The notes beneath the pieces were generated by a model. It saw nothing but the letters and a program-made list of their open reading frames with translations. It was not told the DNA's origin and searched no databases. DNA of 36,583 bases, from NCBI GenBank assembly GCA_000719695.1, contig JOHN01000069.1:1-36583 (forward strand). Reading direction: 5' to 3'. Source of the DNA: Streptomyces sp. NRRL F-6131. Lineage in GTDB: Bacteria; Actinomycetota; Actinomycetes; Streptomycetales; Streptomycetaceae. Numbering within the stretch: the stretch's first letter is position 1; each line of letters opens with the position of its first letter. The position numbers and the translations under genes were made by a program. Below are positions 1 through 13,400 of this stretch, one piece after another.

Positions 1-168
1 ACCCCCGACCGACCCCCGTACCGACCCCCGTGCGCCGAGGCCCGCGCAGGAGGACGGCAGTCCTGGAACTGCCGCTCACCTGCCGGGCCTTGTGCCGCTT
101 CCGGCCCCGGCCCGCCCCTACCTTCGAATCACACCGCACCGCGCCACCACCTCACCGAGGAGACCACC
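1..168 (+). other. Left-edge intergenic region and leader upstream of the peptide locus
   Basis: No coding sequence is recognisable here. Bases 8-31 are two perfect copies of the 12-mer ACCGACCCCCGT, preceded by a partial copy at the window edge. A possible -10 hexamer TACCTT (119-124, TANNNT type) lies about 45 bases before the mbtH-like start, but I see no convincing -35 at the right distance, so the promoter is tentative. A purine-rich ribosome-binding sequence (GAGGAGA, about 156-162) precedes the GTG at 169. What lies to the left is unknown, so the peptide locus may start further upstream. Confidence 0.4.
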
Positions 169-381
169 GTGAGCAACCCGTTCGAGGACGACAACGCCGG
201 CTACCTGGTCCTGGTCAACGACGAGAACCAGCACTCGCTCTGGCCGGTCTGGATCGACGTGCCGGCCGGCTGGACCACCGTCCACGGCGAGGCGCCCCGC
301 CAGGAGTGCCTGGAGTGGATCGAGGCCAACTGGACCGACATCCGCCCGGCCTCGCTGGTCGCCGGCCTCGACCGCCGGTGA
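169..381 (+). CDS. MbtH-like protein (NRPS adenylation-domain chaperone)
   Basis: This 70-residue protein belongs to the MbtH family, small proteins that bind adenylation domains and help them fold or work. The family core is plain: an N-terminal NPFEDD, then the Trp-rich run LWPVWIDVPAGW and the C-terminal WIEANWTDIRP with its invariant tryptophans. It starts at GTG 169 behind a GAGGAGA ribosome-binding site. Its stop codon overlaps the next start in a GTGA junction (378-381), so translation is probably coupled to the oxygenase gene. With the NRPS only about 1 kb downstream, it most likely serves A domains 1-4 of that enzyme. Length and motifs are normal for the family, and the identification is firm. 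Confidence 0.97.
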   Translation: MSNPFEDDNAGYLVLVNDENQHSLWPVWIDVPAGWTTVHGEAPRQECLEWIEANWTDIRPASLVAGLDRR

Positions 382-1388
382 GCGCCGCCATGGTCACCTG
401 GGAGCTGAACCCCGGCCGTCCGGCCCTCGCCCACGTCCCGCCCGTCGCCGACCTCGCCGAGGGCTGCGCCTGGCTCCGCGCGCACGAGGCCGAGCTGACC
501 GGCGCCCTGCACGAGCACGGCACGATCTTCCTGCGCGGGCTGCCGGTCGCGGCCACCGAGGACGTCGCCGCCGTCCGCGACGTGCTGATCCCCGAGCCCA
601 CCCCGTACCGGGAGAAGGCCACCCCGCGCAGCGACTTCGGCAACGGCGTGTTCTCGTCGACCGACCTGGCGGCCGCCCTGCCGATCCGGATGCACAACGA
701 GAACAGCTACACCCTGACCTTCCCCGGCCGGCTGCTGTTCGCCTGCCTGGTCGCCCCGGAGGAGGGCGGCGCCACCCCGACCGCGGACGTCCGCAAGGTC
801 CTCGCCGCCCTGCCGGCCCGGCTGGCCGAGCGCGGCCGCACCTCCGGCTGGACGCTGGACCGCAGCTACTCGGAGTACGTCTCGCTGCCCTGGCGGACCG
901 CCTTCGCCACCGAGGACCGCGCCGAGGTCGAGCGGTACTGCCGGGAGAACGGCATCACCTGGGAGTGGCAGGAGGACGGCAACCTGCGCACCACCCAGCT
1001 GCGCCCGGCCACCGTCCGCCACCCGCACACCGGCGAGGAGGTCTGGTTCAACCACCTGGCCTTCTGGAACGAGTGGTCGCTGGACCCGGACATCCGGGAG
1101 GCCATGGTCGAGGAGTTCGGCCCGCACGGGCTGCCGTTCAACACCGGCTTCGGTGACGGCGAGCCGGTCACCCGCGAGGACGTCGAGGCGCTGAACGCCG
1201 CGTACGAGGCCGCCACCGTGCGGGAGACCTGGCAGGTCGGCGACGTGATGCTGGTCGACAACATGCTCTGCGCGCACGGCCGCGACCCCTACCGCGGCGA
1301 CCGGAAGATCGCCGTCGCGATGGGCCGCCCGGTCGACGTCCTCGACTGCGAGCCGTCCGTCCTCCCGACCACCGCCGTCCCTGCGTGA
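378..1388 (+). CDS. TauD/SyrP-type Fe(II)/2-oxoglutarate-dependent oxygenase, likely amino-acid hydroxylase
   Basis: The product has 336 residues if started at GTG 378, which overlaps the mbtH-like stop; ATG 390 is an alternative start. It is a TauD/TfdA-fold oxygenase. The iron ligands are visible as His106-Asn-Glu108 (in RMHNENSYT) and the distal His300 in CAHGRDPYRGDRKI. The following arginines would bind 2-oxoglutarate. The stretch after the HxE motif (LLFACLVAPEEGGATP) is typical of the SyrP/clavaminate-synthase-like branch, whose known members hydroxylate free or carrier-bound amino acids such as Asp and Arg. Being coupled to mbtH and directly upstream of the NRPS implies that it beta-hydroxylates a precursor or a tethered residue. 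The exact substrate is inferred; arginine or a relative is plausible given the acidic A-domain pockets. Confidence 0.85.
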   Translation: MSAAMVTWELNPGRPALAHVPPVADLAEGCAWLRAHEAELTGALHEHGTIFLRGLPVAATEDVAAVRDVLIPEPTPYREKATPRSDFGNGVFSSTDLAAALPIRMHNENSYTLTFPGRLLFACLVAPEEGGATPTADVRKVLAALPARLAERGRTSGWTLDRSYSEYVSLPWRTAFATEDRAEVERYCRENGITWEWQEDGNLRTTQLRPATVRHPHTGEEVWFNHLAFWNEWSLDPDIREAMVEEFGPHGLPFNTGFGDGEPVTREDVEALNAAYEAATVRETWQVGDVMLVDNMLCAHGRDPYRGDRKIAVAMGRPVDVLDCEPSVLPTTAVPA

Positions 1389-1433
1389 CGGCGCCCCCCA
1401 CCACACGCCCGTGACGTGAGCAGAGGAAGCACC

Positions 1434-4400
1434 GTGATCCCGGTTTCGTACGCACAACAGCGTCTCTGGCTGATCGATCAGATCGAAGGGCCGACCGCGC
1501 TCTACAACCTGCCGTTCGCGGTCCGCCTGCGCGGCGCGCTCGACCTCGACGCGCTGCGCGCCGCGACGGCGGACGTGGTCGCCCGGCACGAGGCCCTGCG
1601 CACGGTCTTCCCGGTGGACGCCACGGGCGTGCCGGTGCAGCACATCCTGCCGTCGGCGGAGGCGGGCACCGCCTTCACCACGGTGGAGTGCGCCCCGGCC
1701 GACTACCCGGTCCTGCGGGACCGGGCCGCCGCCCACACCTTCGACCTGAGTGCCGAAACGCCCCTCCGGGTCACGGTCTTCTCGCTCACCCCGCCCACCG
1801 CACCGGCCGAGGACACCGCACCGGCCGAGGACGGCTCCCCGGCGGACGCGGGCACCCCCGAGCACGTGCTGCTCGTCGTGCTCCACCACATCGCCGGCGA
1901 CGGCTGGTCGCTCGGCCCGCTGCTGCGCGACCTCGCCGAGGCCTACACCGCGCGCCTGGCCGGCGCCGGGCCCGACTGGGAGCCGCTGCCGGTCCAGTAC
2001 GCCGACTACACCCTGTGGCAGCGCGAGCTGCTCGGCGACGAGTCCGACCCGGACAGCCTGATGAGCCGTCAGCTCGACTACTGGAGAGGAGTCCTGTCCG
2101 GTCTGCCGGAGGAGCTGGAGCTCCCGGTGGACCGCCCCCGGCCGCCCGTGCCGAGCGGCGCCGCCGACGCCGTGCCGTTCGCCTTCGGCCCCGAGCTGCA
2201 CACCGCGCTGGCCGACCTCGCCCGGCGTCACCGCGCCACCCTGTTCGCCGTCCTCCAGGCCGGTCTGGCCGCCCTGTTCACCCGGCTCGGCGCCGGCACC
2301 GACATCCCGCTCGGCACCGGCGTGGCCGGCCGTTCGGACGAGGCGCTGAACGATCTGGTCGGCTTCTTCGTCAACACCCTGGTGCTGCGCACCGACACCT
2401 CCGGCGACCCGTCCTTCGACGAACTCGTGGGCCGGGTGCGGGAGTCCCAGCTGGACGCCTTCGCCCACCAGGACGTGCCGTTCGAGCGGCTGGTCGAGGA
2501 GGTCAACCCGGCCCGCGCGCTCGGCCGCCACCCGCTGTTCCAGGCGCTGCTGGTGCTCCAGAACCACGAGGAGGGCGAACTCGGCCTGCCCGGGCTGGAG
2601 TCGGCGCCCGAGCCGCTGGGCCTGCGGGTCGCCAAGTTCGACCTCAACATCGGCGTCACCGAGCGGCACGGCCCGGACGGCGCCCCGGCCGGACTCGAGG
2701 GCTCGGTCGAGTACGCCGCCGACCTGTACGACCGCTCCACCGTCACCACCCTGTTCGAGCGCTTCGGCCGGCTGCTGGCCGCCGCGGCCGCCGACCCCGG
2801 GGCGCCGATCGGCACCCTGGACGTCCTCGGCCCCGAGGAGCACACCCGCCTCGCCGAGGAGTGGAACGCCACCGGGACGCCGGTCCGCACCGGCTCGCTG
2901 CCCGAACTGTTCGAGGCGCAGGCCGCCCGCACCCCGGACGCGGTCGCGCTCGCCCACGACGGCGGCACCGTCTCCTACGCGGAGCTCAACGCCCGGGCCA
3001 ACCGGCTCGCCCACCACCTGCTCGCCGCCGGCGTCGGCCCCGAGTCCCCGGTCGCGCTGCTGATGGAGCGCTCGGTGGACCTGGTCGTCGCCACCCTCGC
3101 GGTGCTCAAGGCCGGCGGCTGCTACGTGCCGATGCACGCGAGCCTGCCGCCCGAGCGGATGGCCGCGCTGCTCGCCGACACCGGCGCGCCCGTGCTGCTC
3201 ACCGACCGCGCCGAGCCCGGCTTCGCGCACACCGCCGCCGTGGTCCGCCCCGGCGACGCGGCGGGGCGGCCCGACCACGACCCCGGCCTGCCCGTCCACC
3301 CCGACCGGCTCGCCTACGTGATGTTCACCTCCGGCTCCACCGGCACCCCGAAGGGCGTCGCCGTCCGCCACCGCGACGTCGTCGACCTCGCCGACGACCG
3401 CCGCTGGCGGGACGGGCGGCACGAGCGGATCCTGCTGCACTCGCCGCACGCCTTCGACGCCGCCACCTACGAGCTGTGGGCGCCGCTGCTGCACGGCGGC
3501 ACGGTCGTCGTCGCCCCGCCCGGCACCCTGGACGCGGCCGCCCTGCACGCCCTGGCCACCCGGCACGACGTCACCGCGGTCTTCCTCACCAAGGCGCTGT
3601 TCGACCTGGTCGCCGAGCAGGCCCCGGAGACCTTCCGCGCGCTGCGGACGGTCTGCACCGGCGGCGAGGCGGCGTCCGGCACCCTGATGCGCCGGGTCCT
3701 GGACCACTGCCCGGAGCTGCTGCTCGCCCACGTCTACGGGCCCACCGAGGCCACCACCTTCGCCACCCACCACCACCTCCTCCCGGCCGACCTGGACGGC
3801 GCCCGGGCCCCGATCGGCGGCCCGCTGGACAACATGCGCACCCACGTCCTGGACGCCCGCCTGCGGCCGGTGCCGCCCGGGGTGCCCGGCGAGCTGTACA
3901 TCGCCGGGGCCGGCCTGGCCCGCGGCTACTGGCGCCGGGCCGCGCTGACCGCCGAGCGCTTCGTCGCCGACCCGTACGACCCGCAGGGCGACGGCGGCCG
4001 GATGTACCGCACCGGCGACCTGGTGCGCCGCCGGGCCGACGGCGCGATCGAGTTCCTCGGCCGGATCGACGGCCAGGTCAAGCTGCGCGGCTTCCGGATC
4101 GAGCTCGGCGAGATCGAGGCGGTGCTCTCCGGCCACCCAGCCGTCCGCCAGGTCATCGTGGTCGCCCGCGAGGACCGCCCCGGCGACACCCGGCTGGTCG
4201 GCTACTGCGCGGTCCCGGCGCAGGCCCTCGACGAGCAGGCCGAACTCGCCGCCGAGCTCAAGCGGTTCGCCGCCGGCACGCTCCCCGGCTACATGGTCCC
4301 CTCGGCCGTGGTGGTGCTGCCCGCGCTGCCGCTGAACGCCAACGGCAAGGTCGACCGGCGCGCCCTGCCCGCCCCCGACCTCGGCGCCGGCAGCGACGGC

Positions 4401-7400
4401 CGCGCCCCGCGCGACGAGCGCGAGCGGGCGCTGTGCACGCTGTTCGGCGAGATCCTCGGCCTCGACGACATCACCATCGACGACGACTTCTTCGCGCTCG
4501 GCGGCCACTCGCTGCTCGCCACCCGCCTGGTCGGCCGGGTCCGCGCCGACCTCGGCGCCGAACTCGCCATCGGCGATCTCTTCCAGGCCCCGACCGTCGC
4601 CGCGCTCGCCGCCCGGATCGCCGGCGGGCCGGCCCGCCCCGCCCTGCGCCCCGAGGAGCGCCCCGCGCACCTGCCGGTCTCCTTCGCCCAGCGCCGGCTC
4701 TGGTTCCTCGGCAAGGCCGAGGGCCCCGCCGCCACCTACAACGTCACCCTCGCGCTGCGGCTGACCGGCCCGCTCGACACCGCCGCCCTGGAACGCGCCC
4801 TCGGCGACGTCGTCGCCCGCCACGAGGCGCTGCGCACCGTCGTCGTCGAGCACGACGGCGTGCCCCTCCAGCAGGTGCTGGACGCGCCGCCCGGGCCGCT
4901 GCTCACCGTCACCGACCGCCCGGCGCAGGAGCTCGTCGGCCACACCTTCGACCTGGCCGCCGACGTCCCGCTGCACGCCTACCTCTGCCCCGAGGGGCCC
5001 GAGGAGCACGTGCTCACCCTGGTGATGCACCACATCGCCAGTGACGGCTGGTCGCTGCGCCCGCTCTTCCGCGACCTCGCCGAGGCCTACACCGCCCGCC
5101 GCGCGGGCACCGCGCCCGACCGGGCGCCGCTGCCCGTGCAGTACGCCGACTACACCCTCTGGCAGTACCGGCTGCTCGGCGAGGACACCGACCCGCGCTC
5201 CCTGCTGGGCCGCCAGCTCGACCACTGGCGCCAGGCCCTGGCCGGCCTGCCGGACGAGCTGCCGCTGCCGCTGGACCGCCCCCGCCCGCCGGTGCCCAGC
5301 CACCGCGGCGACGTCGTCGAGCTGGACGTCGACGCCGCCCTGCACGCCCGGCTCGCCGAGCTGGCCGGCCGGCACGGCGTCACCCTGTTCATGGTCCTCC
5401 AGGCCGCCTGGGCGACCCTGCTGCACCGCTTCGGCGCCGGCGACGACCTGCCGATCGGCACCCCGCTGGCCGGCCGGCTCGACACCGCCCTCGACGACCT
5501 GGTCGGCTTCTTCGCCAACACCCTGGTGCTGCGCACCGACCTGAGCGGCGCGCCCACCTTCGGCGAGCTGCTCGGCCGGGTCCGGGAGGCCGACCTGGCC
5601 GCCTACGCCCACCAGGACGTGCCGTTCGAGCGGCTGGTCGAGGAGCTCAACCCGGCCCGCACCCTGGCCCGGCACCCGCTGTTCCAGGTGATGATCGCCT
5701 TCGACAACACCACCGGCGGCGGTCCGGAGTTCCCCGGCACCCGCGCCTCCTACGAGCCGCTCGGCCTGCCGACCACCCCCTTCGACCTGACCCTCAACCT
5801 CTCCGAGCGCCACCACCCGGACGGTGCCGCGGCCGGACTCTCCGGAGGCCTGGAGTTCGCCGTCGACCTGTTCGACCGCGACACCGCCGAGCGGCTCGCC
5901 GACGCGCTGGTCGCCCTGCTCGGCCAGGTCGTCGAGCGGCCCGACCGCCCGGTCGCCGAGCTGGACGTGCTCGGGGCGCGGGGCCGCGCGGCCCTCGCCC
6001 ACTGGCACGACACCGACCGCCCCGGCGGCGAGGAGCTCGTCCCGGCCGCCTTCGCGGCGCAGGCCGCGGCCACCCCGGACGCCACCGCGCTGGTCTTCGG
6101 CGAGCAGCGGCTGAGCTTCGCCGAGCTGGACGCCCGGGCCAACCGCCTCGCCCACGGCCTGCTGGCCGCCGGCATCGGCCCCGAGTCGCTGGTCGCGCTC
6201 GCCGTGCCCCGCTCCGCCGAGTCGATCGTCGCCCTGCTCGCCGTGCTCAAGGCGGGCGCCGCCTACCTGCCGCTGGACTCCGACTACCCCCGCGACCGGC
6301 TGGCGGGCATGCTCGCCGACGCCGGCCCGGCCGCCGTGCTCAGCACCGCCGCCTGGCCGCTGCCCGAGGTGCTGGAGGGCCTGACCGTCCTGCCCGCCGA
6401 CGCCGCCCCCTGGGCGGAGCTGCCCGCGGACGCGCCGGACGTGGCGGTCGGCCCCGAGCACGCCGCCTACGTCATCTACACCTCCGGCTCCACCGGCCGC
6501 CCCAAGGGCGTCGTGGTCCGGCACGGCGGCCTCGCCAACCTGCTGGCCTTCCACCGCGCCGAGACCCTGGGCCCCGCCCGGCAGGCCCACCCCGGGCGGC
6601 GGTTCGCCTTCGCCGCGACGGCCTCGCTGTCCTTCGACACCTCCCTGGAGGCGATCCTCTGGATGGTCGCCGGGCAGGAGCTCCACCTGCTCGACGACGA
6701 CCTGCGCCGCGACGCCGCCGCCGTCGTCCGCTACCTGGCCCGCACCGGCGCCGACACCCTCGACGTCACCCCGGCCCTGGCCGAGCGGCTGGTCGAGGAG
6801 GGCCTGCTCACCACCTGCCCGCCCGCCGTGCTGATGATCGGCGGCGAGGCCTGCGGCCAGCAGCTCTGGACGACGCTGCGCGCCGCGCCCGACACCGTGG
6901 TGTTCAATCTGTACGGGCCGACCGAGTGCACCGTCGACGCCCTGCACCACCGCCTGGGCGACACCGCCGCCCGCCCGGTGATCGGCCGTCCGCTGCCCAA
7001 CCTCCGCGCCCACCTGCTGGACGCCCGGCTGCGCCCGGTGCCGGTCGGCGTGCCCGGCGAGCTGTACCTGAGCGGCGTCGGCCTGGCCCGGGGCTACCTC
7101 GGCCGCCCGGCGCTGACCGCCGAGCGCTTCGTCGCCGACCCGGACGGCGGCGGCGCCCGGATGTACCGCACCGGTGACCTCGCCCGGCGCCGGGCCGACG
7201 GCACCGTCGAGTACCTCGGCCGCACCGACCACCAGGTCAAGGTGCGCGGCTTCCGGATCGAGCTCGGCGAGATCGAGGCCGTGCTGACCGCCCACCCCGA
7301 GGTGGTGCAGGCCGCCGTCCTGCCGCACCAGGACGGCACCGCAGGCACCCGGCTGGTCGCCCACCTGGCCGTCGCCCCCGGCGCCGACCCGGCCGCGCTC

Positions 7401-10400
7401 GACCTCGCCGCGGTGCGCGCCCACGCCGCCGCCGTGCTGCCCGACTACATGGTCCCGGCGGCCTTCACGGCCCTCGCCGAGCTGCCGCTGAACGTCAACG
7501 GCAAGATCGACCGGGCCGCGCTGCCCGCCCCCGACTTCACCGCCGCCGCCGGGGGCGGCCGGGCCGCCCGCACCCCGCGCGAGGAGATCCTCTGCGGTCT
7601 CTTCGGCGAGGTCCTCGGCGTGCCGGAGGTGTCGATCGACGACGACTTCTTCGCCCTGGGCGGCCACTCGCTGCTCGCCACCAAGCTGCTCAGCCGGGTC
7701 CGGGCGACCCTCGGCGCCGAACTCGGCATCCGGGACGTCTTCGAGGCCCCGACCGTGGCCGGTCTCACCGACCGCCTGGACGCCGCGGTCGCCCGGCCCG
7801 CGCTGACCGCCGGGCCGCGCCCCGCGCGGCTGCCGCTCTCCTCCGCCCAGCGCCGGCTCTGGCTGATCGACCGGATGGAGGGCCCCAGCGCCCTCTACAA
7901 CATGCCGCTCGCCCTGCGCCTCACCGGTCTGCTGGACGTCGGCGCGCTGACCGCCGCGCTCGGCGACCTGGTCGCCCGGCACGAGAGCCTGCGCACCCTG
8001 ATCGCCGAGCACGAGGGCGAGCCGTACCAGCGGATCGCCCCGGCCGCCGCCGTGCCGGTCGAACTCCTGGACTGCGCACCGGAGTCCGTCGAGGCCGAGG
8101 TCGACCGCGCGGCCCGCCGCCCGTTCGACCTCGCCGCCGAGGCACCCGTGCGGGTCACCCTGCTGCGCATCTCGGAGTACGAGCACGTCCTCGTCGTCGC
8201 GCTGCACCACATCGCCGGTGACGGCTGGTCGATGGGGCCGCTGCTGCGCGACCTCACCGAGGCGTACACCCGGCGCCTCGGCGGTGAGCCGGCCGCCCTG
8301 GAACCGCTCACCGTCCAGTACGCCGACTACGCGCTCTGGCAGCGCGAGCTGCTCGGCGACGAGGCCGACCCGCAGAGCCTGGTCTCCCGCCAACTCGCCT
8401 ACTGGCGCTCCACCCTGGCCGACCTCCCGGAGGAGATCGCGCTGCCCGTGGACCGCCCGCGCGGTGCCCGGACCGGCCACCGCGGCGACCGGGTCGCGCT
8501 GCCGATCGACGCCGAACTGCACGGCCGGCTGGTCGCGCTCTCCCGCGAGCACCGGGTCACCCTGTTCATGACCTGCCAGGCGGCACTGGCCGCCCTGCTC
8601 ACCCGGCTCGGCGCCGGCACCGACGTCCCGATCGGCTCGGTGGTCGCGGGCCGTTCGGACGAGGCGCTGGACGAGCTGGTCGGCTTCTTCGTCAACACCC
8701 TGGTGCTGCGCACCGACACGTCCGGGGACCCGGCCTTCACCGAACTCCTCGCCCGGGTCCGGGAGACCGGTCTCGGCGCCTACGCCCACCAGGACGTGCC
8801 GTTCGAGCGGCTGGTCGAGGAGCTCAACCCGGCCCGCTCGCTGGCCCGGCACCCGCTGTTCCAGGTCGCGATGGTCCTCCAGTCCACCGACGAGGGCGAG
8901 TTGGAGCTGCCGGGCCTGGAGGTCGAGGCGCTGCCCTCCGACACCGGGGTCGCCAAGTTCGACCTCAACGTCACCCTGGAGGAGTTCTTCGGTCCGGACG
9001 GCGCCCCCGCCGGCCTGGACTGCGCGATCGACTACGCCACCGACCTGTTCGACCGGCAGACCGCGGAGGCGATCGCCGCCCGCTTCGGCCGGCTGCTGAC
9101 CTCCGTCGTGGCCGATCCGGAGCAGCCGATCGGCCGCGCCGAGCTGCTGGACGGGCGCGAGCGCGCCGAACTGCTCGCCCCGGCCGCCGCGCTGCCCGCG
9201 GACGTCCCGCTCGTCCCGGCCGCCTTCGCCGCGCAGGCCGCGGCCACCCCGGACGCCACCGCGCTGGTCTTCGAGGGCCTGCGGCTGAGCTACGCCGAGC
9301 TGGACGCCCGGGCCGACCGCCTCGCCCACGGCCTGCTGGCCGCCGGCCTCGGCCCGGAGTCCGTGGTCGCGCTCGCCCTGCCCCGCTCGGCGGAGACCGT
9401 CGTCGCCCAACTCGCCGTGCTCAAGGCCGGTGCGGCCTTCCTGCCGCTGGACGCCGACTACCCCCGCGACCGGCTCGCCCACATGCTGACCGACGCCCGC
9501 CCGGCGGTCGTGCTCAGCACCGACGCCTGGCCGGTGCCCGAGGTGCTGGAGGGCCTGACCGTGCTGCCCGCCGACGCCGGGGCCTGGACGGAGCAGCCCG
9601 CCGGGGCGCCGCCGGTACGCATCGACCCGGCCGACGCCGCCTACGTGATCTACACCTCCGGCTCCACCGGGCGCCCCAAGGGCGTGCTGGTGAGCCACGG
9701 TTCGATCGCCGCCCTGCTGGCCCACCACCGGGCCGTGACGTTCGCCGGGCCCGAGCGCCGGCACGGCCGGCTGAGCGTCGCCCTGACCGCCTCGCTCTGC
9801 TTCGACGCCTCCTGGGACAGCCTGCTCTGGATGGTCGCCGGCCACGAGCTCCACCTCGTCGGCGACGAGCTGCGCCGTGACGCGGCCGCCCTGGTCCGCC
9901 ATCTGCGCGGCACCGGCATCGGCGTCGTCAACGTCACCCCCAGCTACGCCGAACAGCTCCTCGCCGAGGGTCTGCTGGCGGAGGACACCCCGGACGGCCG
10001 CGCCCCGCGGGTGCTGCTGCTCGGCGGCGAGGCCGTCGGCCGGGCCCTCTGGACCAGGCTGCGCGAGACCCCGAACCTCACCGGCCACAACCTCTACGGC
10101 CCCACCGAGGCCACCGTCGACACCCTGCTCCAGTCGTTCGCCGACGCCGAGCGGCCCTCGCTCGGCCACCCCGTGCTCGGCACCCGCGCCCACGTGCTGG
10201 ACGAGCACCTGGCGCCCGTCCCGGTCGGCGTGCCCGGTGAGCTGTACCTGGCCGGCCGCAGCCTGGCCCGCGGCTACCTCGGACGCCCGGCGCTGACCGC
10301 CGAGCGCTTCGTCGCCGACCCGTTCACCCCGGGCGGGCGGATGTACCGCACCGGCGACCTGGTGCGCCGCACCCGGGACGGCGGGATCGACTACCTGGGG

Positions 10401-13400
10401 CGCACCGACCACCAGGTCAAGGTGCGCGGGTTCCGGATCGAGCTCGGCGAGATCGAGCAGGTGCTGACCCGCCACCCGGCCGTCCGCCAGGCCGTGGTCC
10501 TCCTGCACGAGGGCACCGACGGCGACCGCCGCCTGGTCGCCCACTGCGCCACCGACGCTGCCACGGCCTTCGCCACCGCCGACCTGACGGGCGCCGAACT
10601 CGCCCAGGAGCTCCGCCGGTTCGCCGCCGAGTGGCTGCCCGCCCACATGGTCCCGGCCGCCGTGGTCACGCTCGACGCGCTGCCGCTCACCGGCAGCGGC
10701 AAGGTCGACCGGCGGGCCCTGCCCGCCCCCGACTTCGCCCTCTTCACCGGCGGCCGGGCGGCCCGCACGGCCCGCGAGGAGCTGCTCTGCGGCCTCTTCG
10801 GCGAGGTGCTCGGCGTGGACCGGGTCTCGATCGACGACGACTTCTTCGCCCTCGGCGGCCACTCGCTGCTCGCCATGAAGCTGGCCGGCCGGGTCCGGGC
10901 CACCCTCGGCGCCGAACTCGGCATCCGGGACGTCTTCGAGGCGCCGACCGTCGCCGGTCTCGCCCAGCGCCTGGACGGCGGAGCCGAGGCCCGGCCCGCG
11001 CCGACCGCCGGGCCGCGCCCCGCGCGGCTGCCGCTGTCCTCCGCCCAGCGCCGGCTCTGGCTGATCGACCGGATGGAGGGCCCGAGCGCCCTCTACAACC
11101 TGCCGCTCGCCCTGCGGATCGGCGGCCCGCTCGACCCCGCGGTGCTGGCCGCCGCCCTGGCCGACCTGGTCGCCCGGCACGAGAGCCTGCGCACCCTGAT
11201 CGCCGAGCAGGACGGCGAGCCGTACCAGCGGATCGTCCCGGCCGACGAGGCCCGCGTCGCGTTCGAGCACCGCACCGCCCCGCCGGCCGACCCGGCCGCC
11301 GCGGTGGCCGGGTTCGCCGAGCTGCCCTTCGACCTCGCCGCCGACCTGCCGGTCCGGGCCCTCCTGCTGCCCGCCGGCGAGGGCTCCGCGGAGCAGCTGC
11401 TGGTCCTGGTCCTGCACCACATCGCCGGTGACGGCCGCTCCATGGAGCCGCTGCTGCGCGACCTCGCCACCGCCTACGCGGCCCGCCGCGACGGCGCCGC
11501 GCCCGACTGGCGCCCGCTGCCCGTCCAGTACGCCGACTACGCGCTCTGGCAGCGCGAACTGCTCGGCGACGAGGCCGACCCGCAGAGCCGGGCCGCCCGT
11601 CAGCTCGCCCACTGGCGGGAGGCGCTGGCCGGGCTCCCCGAGGAGCTCTCGCTGCCCGTGGACCGCCCCCGGCGCGCCGACAGCTCGCACCGCGGCGACC
11701 GCGTCGTCCTCCCGCTGGGCGCCGGACTCCACCGCGGGCTGACCGCCCTGGCGCGCGAGCACCGGGTGACGATGTTCATGACCCTCCAGGCCGGACTCGC
11801 CGCCCTGCTCACCCGCCTGGGCGCCGGCACCGACGTCCCGATCGGCTCGGTGGTCGCGGGTCGCACGGACGAGGCGCTGGACGAGCTGGTCGGCTTCTTC
11901 GTCAACACCCTGGTGCTGCGCACCGACACGTCCGGGGACCCGGCCTTCACCGAGCTGCTGCGCCGGGTCCGGGAGGCCCAGCTGGACGCCCACGCCCACC
12001 AGGACGTGCCGTTCGAGCGGCTGGTCGAGGAGCTCAACCCGGCCCGCTCGCTGGCCCGGCACCCGCTGTTCCAGGTGATGCTGCTGCTGGAGGGCGCGAG
12101 CCAGGGCGCCACCGGCGGCGACGCCCCGCTCGACCTGGCCGGGCTGCCGGCCGCGATCGAGCCGGTCGGCGGCCACGTCGCCAAGTTCGACCTCTCCATC
12201 GGCATGGGCGAGTCCTTCGACGCCGACGGCGCGCCCGCCGGTCTGGAGTGCGCGATCGACTACGCCACCGACCTGTTCGACCGGGAGACGGTGGAGGCGA
12301 TCGCCGCCCGCTTCGGCCGGCTGCTGACCGCCGTCGTGGCGGACCCGGAGCAGCCGATCGGCCGCGCCGAGCTGCTGGACGGGCGCGAGCGCGCCGAACT
12401 CCTCGCCCCCGCCACCGCCCTGCCCGCCGCGCTGCCGCTGCTGCCGGCCGCCTTCGCGGCGCAGGTCGCCCGCACCCCGGAGGCCACCGCGCTGGTCGCC
12501 GGTGCCACCCGGCTCACCTTCGCCGAGCTGGACGCCCGCACCGCGCACCTCGCCGACCGCCTGCGGGCGGCCGGGGCCGGACCGGACGCGGTGGTCGCCC
12601 TGGCGCTGCCGCGCTCCGCGGAGACGGTGGTCGCCCTGCTGGCCGTGCTCAGGGCCGGTGCGGCCTCGCTGCCGCTGGACGCCGAGTACCCGGCCGAGCG
12701 GACGGCGGCGATGCTCGCCGACGCCGCGCCCGCCCTGGTCCTCACCGACGACGGCTGGCCGCTGCCGGAGCTGCTCGCGGGCCTGCCGACCCTCCCGGTG
12801 CGCACCGCGACTCCCGTCCCCCCGGCCCCGGCGACCGCCGCCGCGCCGCCGGCGCCCGATCCGGCCGACGCCGCCTACGTGATCTACACCTCCGGCTCCA
12901 CCGGACGCCCCAAGGGCGTGCTGGTGAGCCACGGTTCGATCGCCGCCCTGCTCGCCTCGCACCGCGCGCCCACCGGCCCGATCGGCGCGACCGAGCGGAC
13001 CCACGGCCGCGGCCGGGTCGCCCTGACCGCCTCGCTCTGCTTCGACGCCTCCTGGGACGGCCTGCTCTGGCTGGTCGCCGGCCACGAGCTGCACCTGGTC
13101 GGCGACGAGGTCCGGCGCGACGCCGCCGCGCTGGTGCGGCACGTCCGCACCGAGCGGATCGACGTCCTGGAGGTCACCCCCTCCTACGCCGAGCAGCTCC
13201 TCGACGAGGGCCTGCTCGACCCCGCCGCACCGCAGGGCCCGGCCCCCCGGGTGGTGCTGCTCGGCGGCGAGGCCGTCGGCCAGTCCCTCTGGACCAGGCT
13301 GCGCGAGGCCCCGCACACCACCGCCCACAACCTGTACGGCCCCACCGAGGCCACCGTCGACGCCCTGGTGCGGCCCTTCGCGGAGGGCGGGCGCCCCGGC

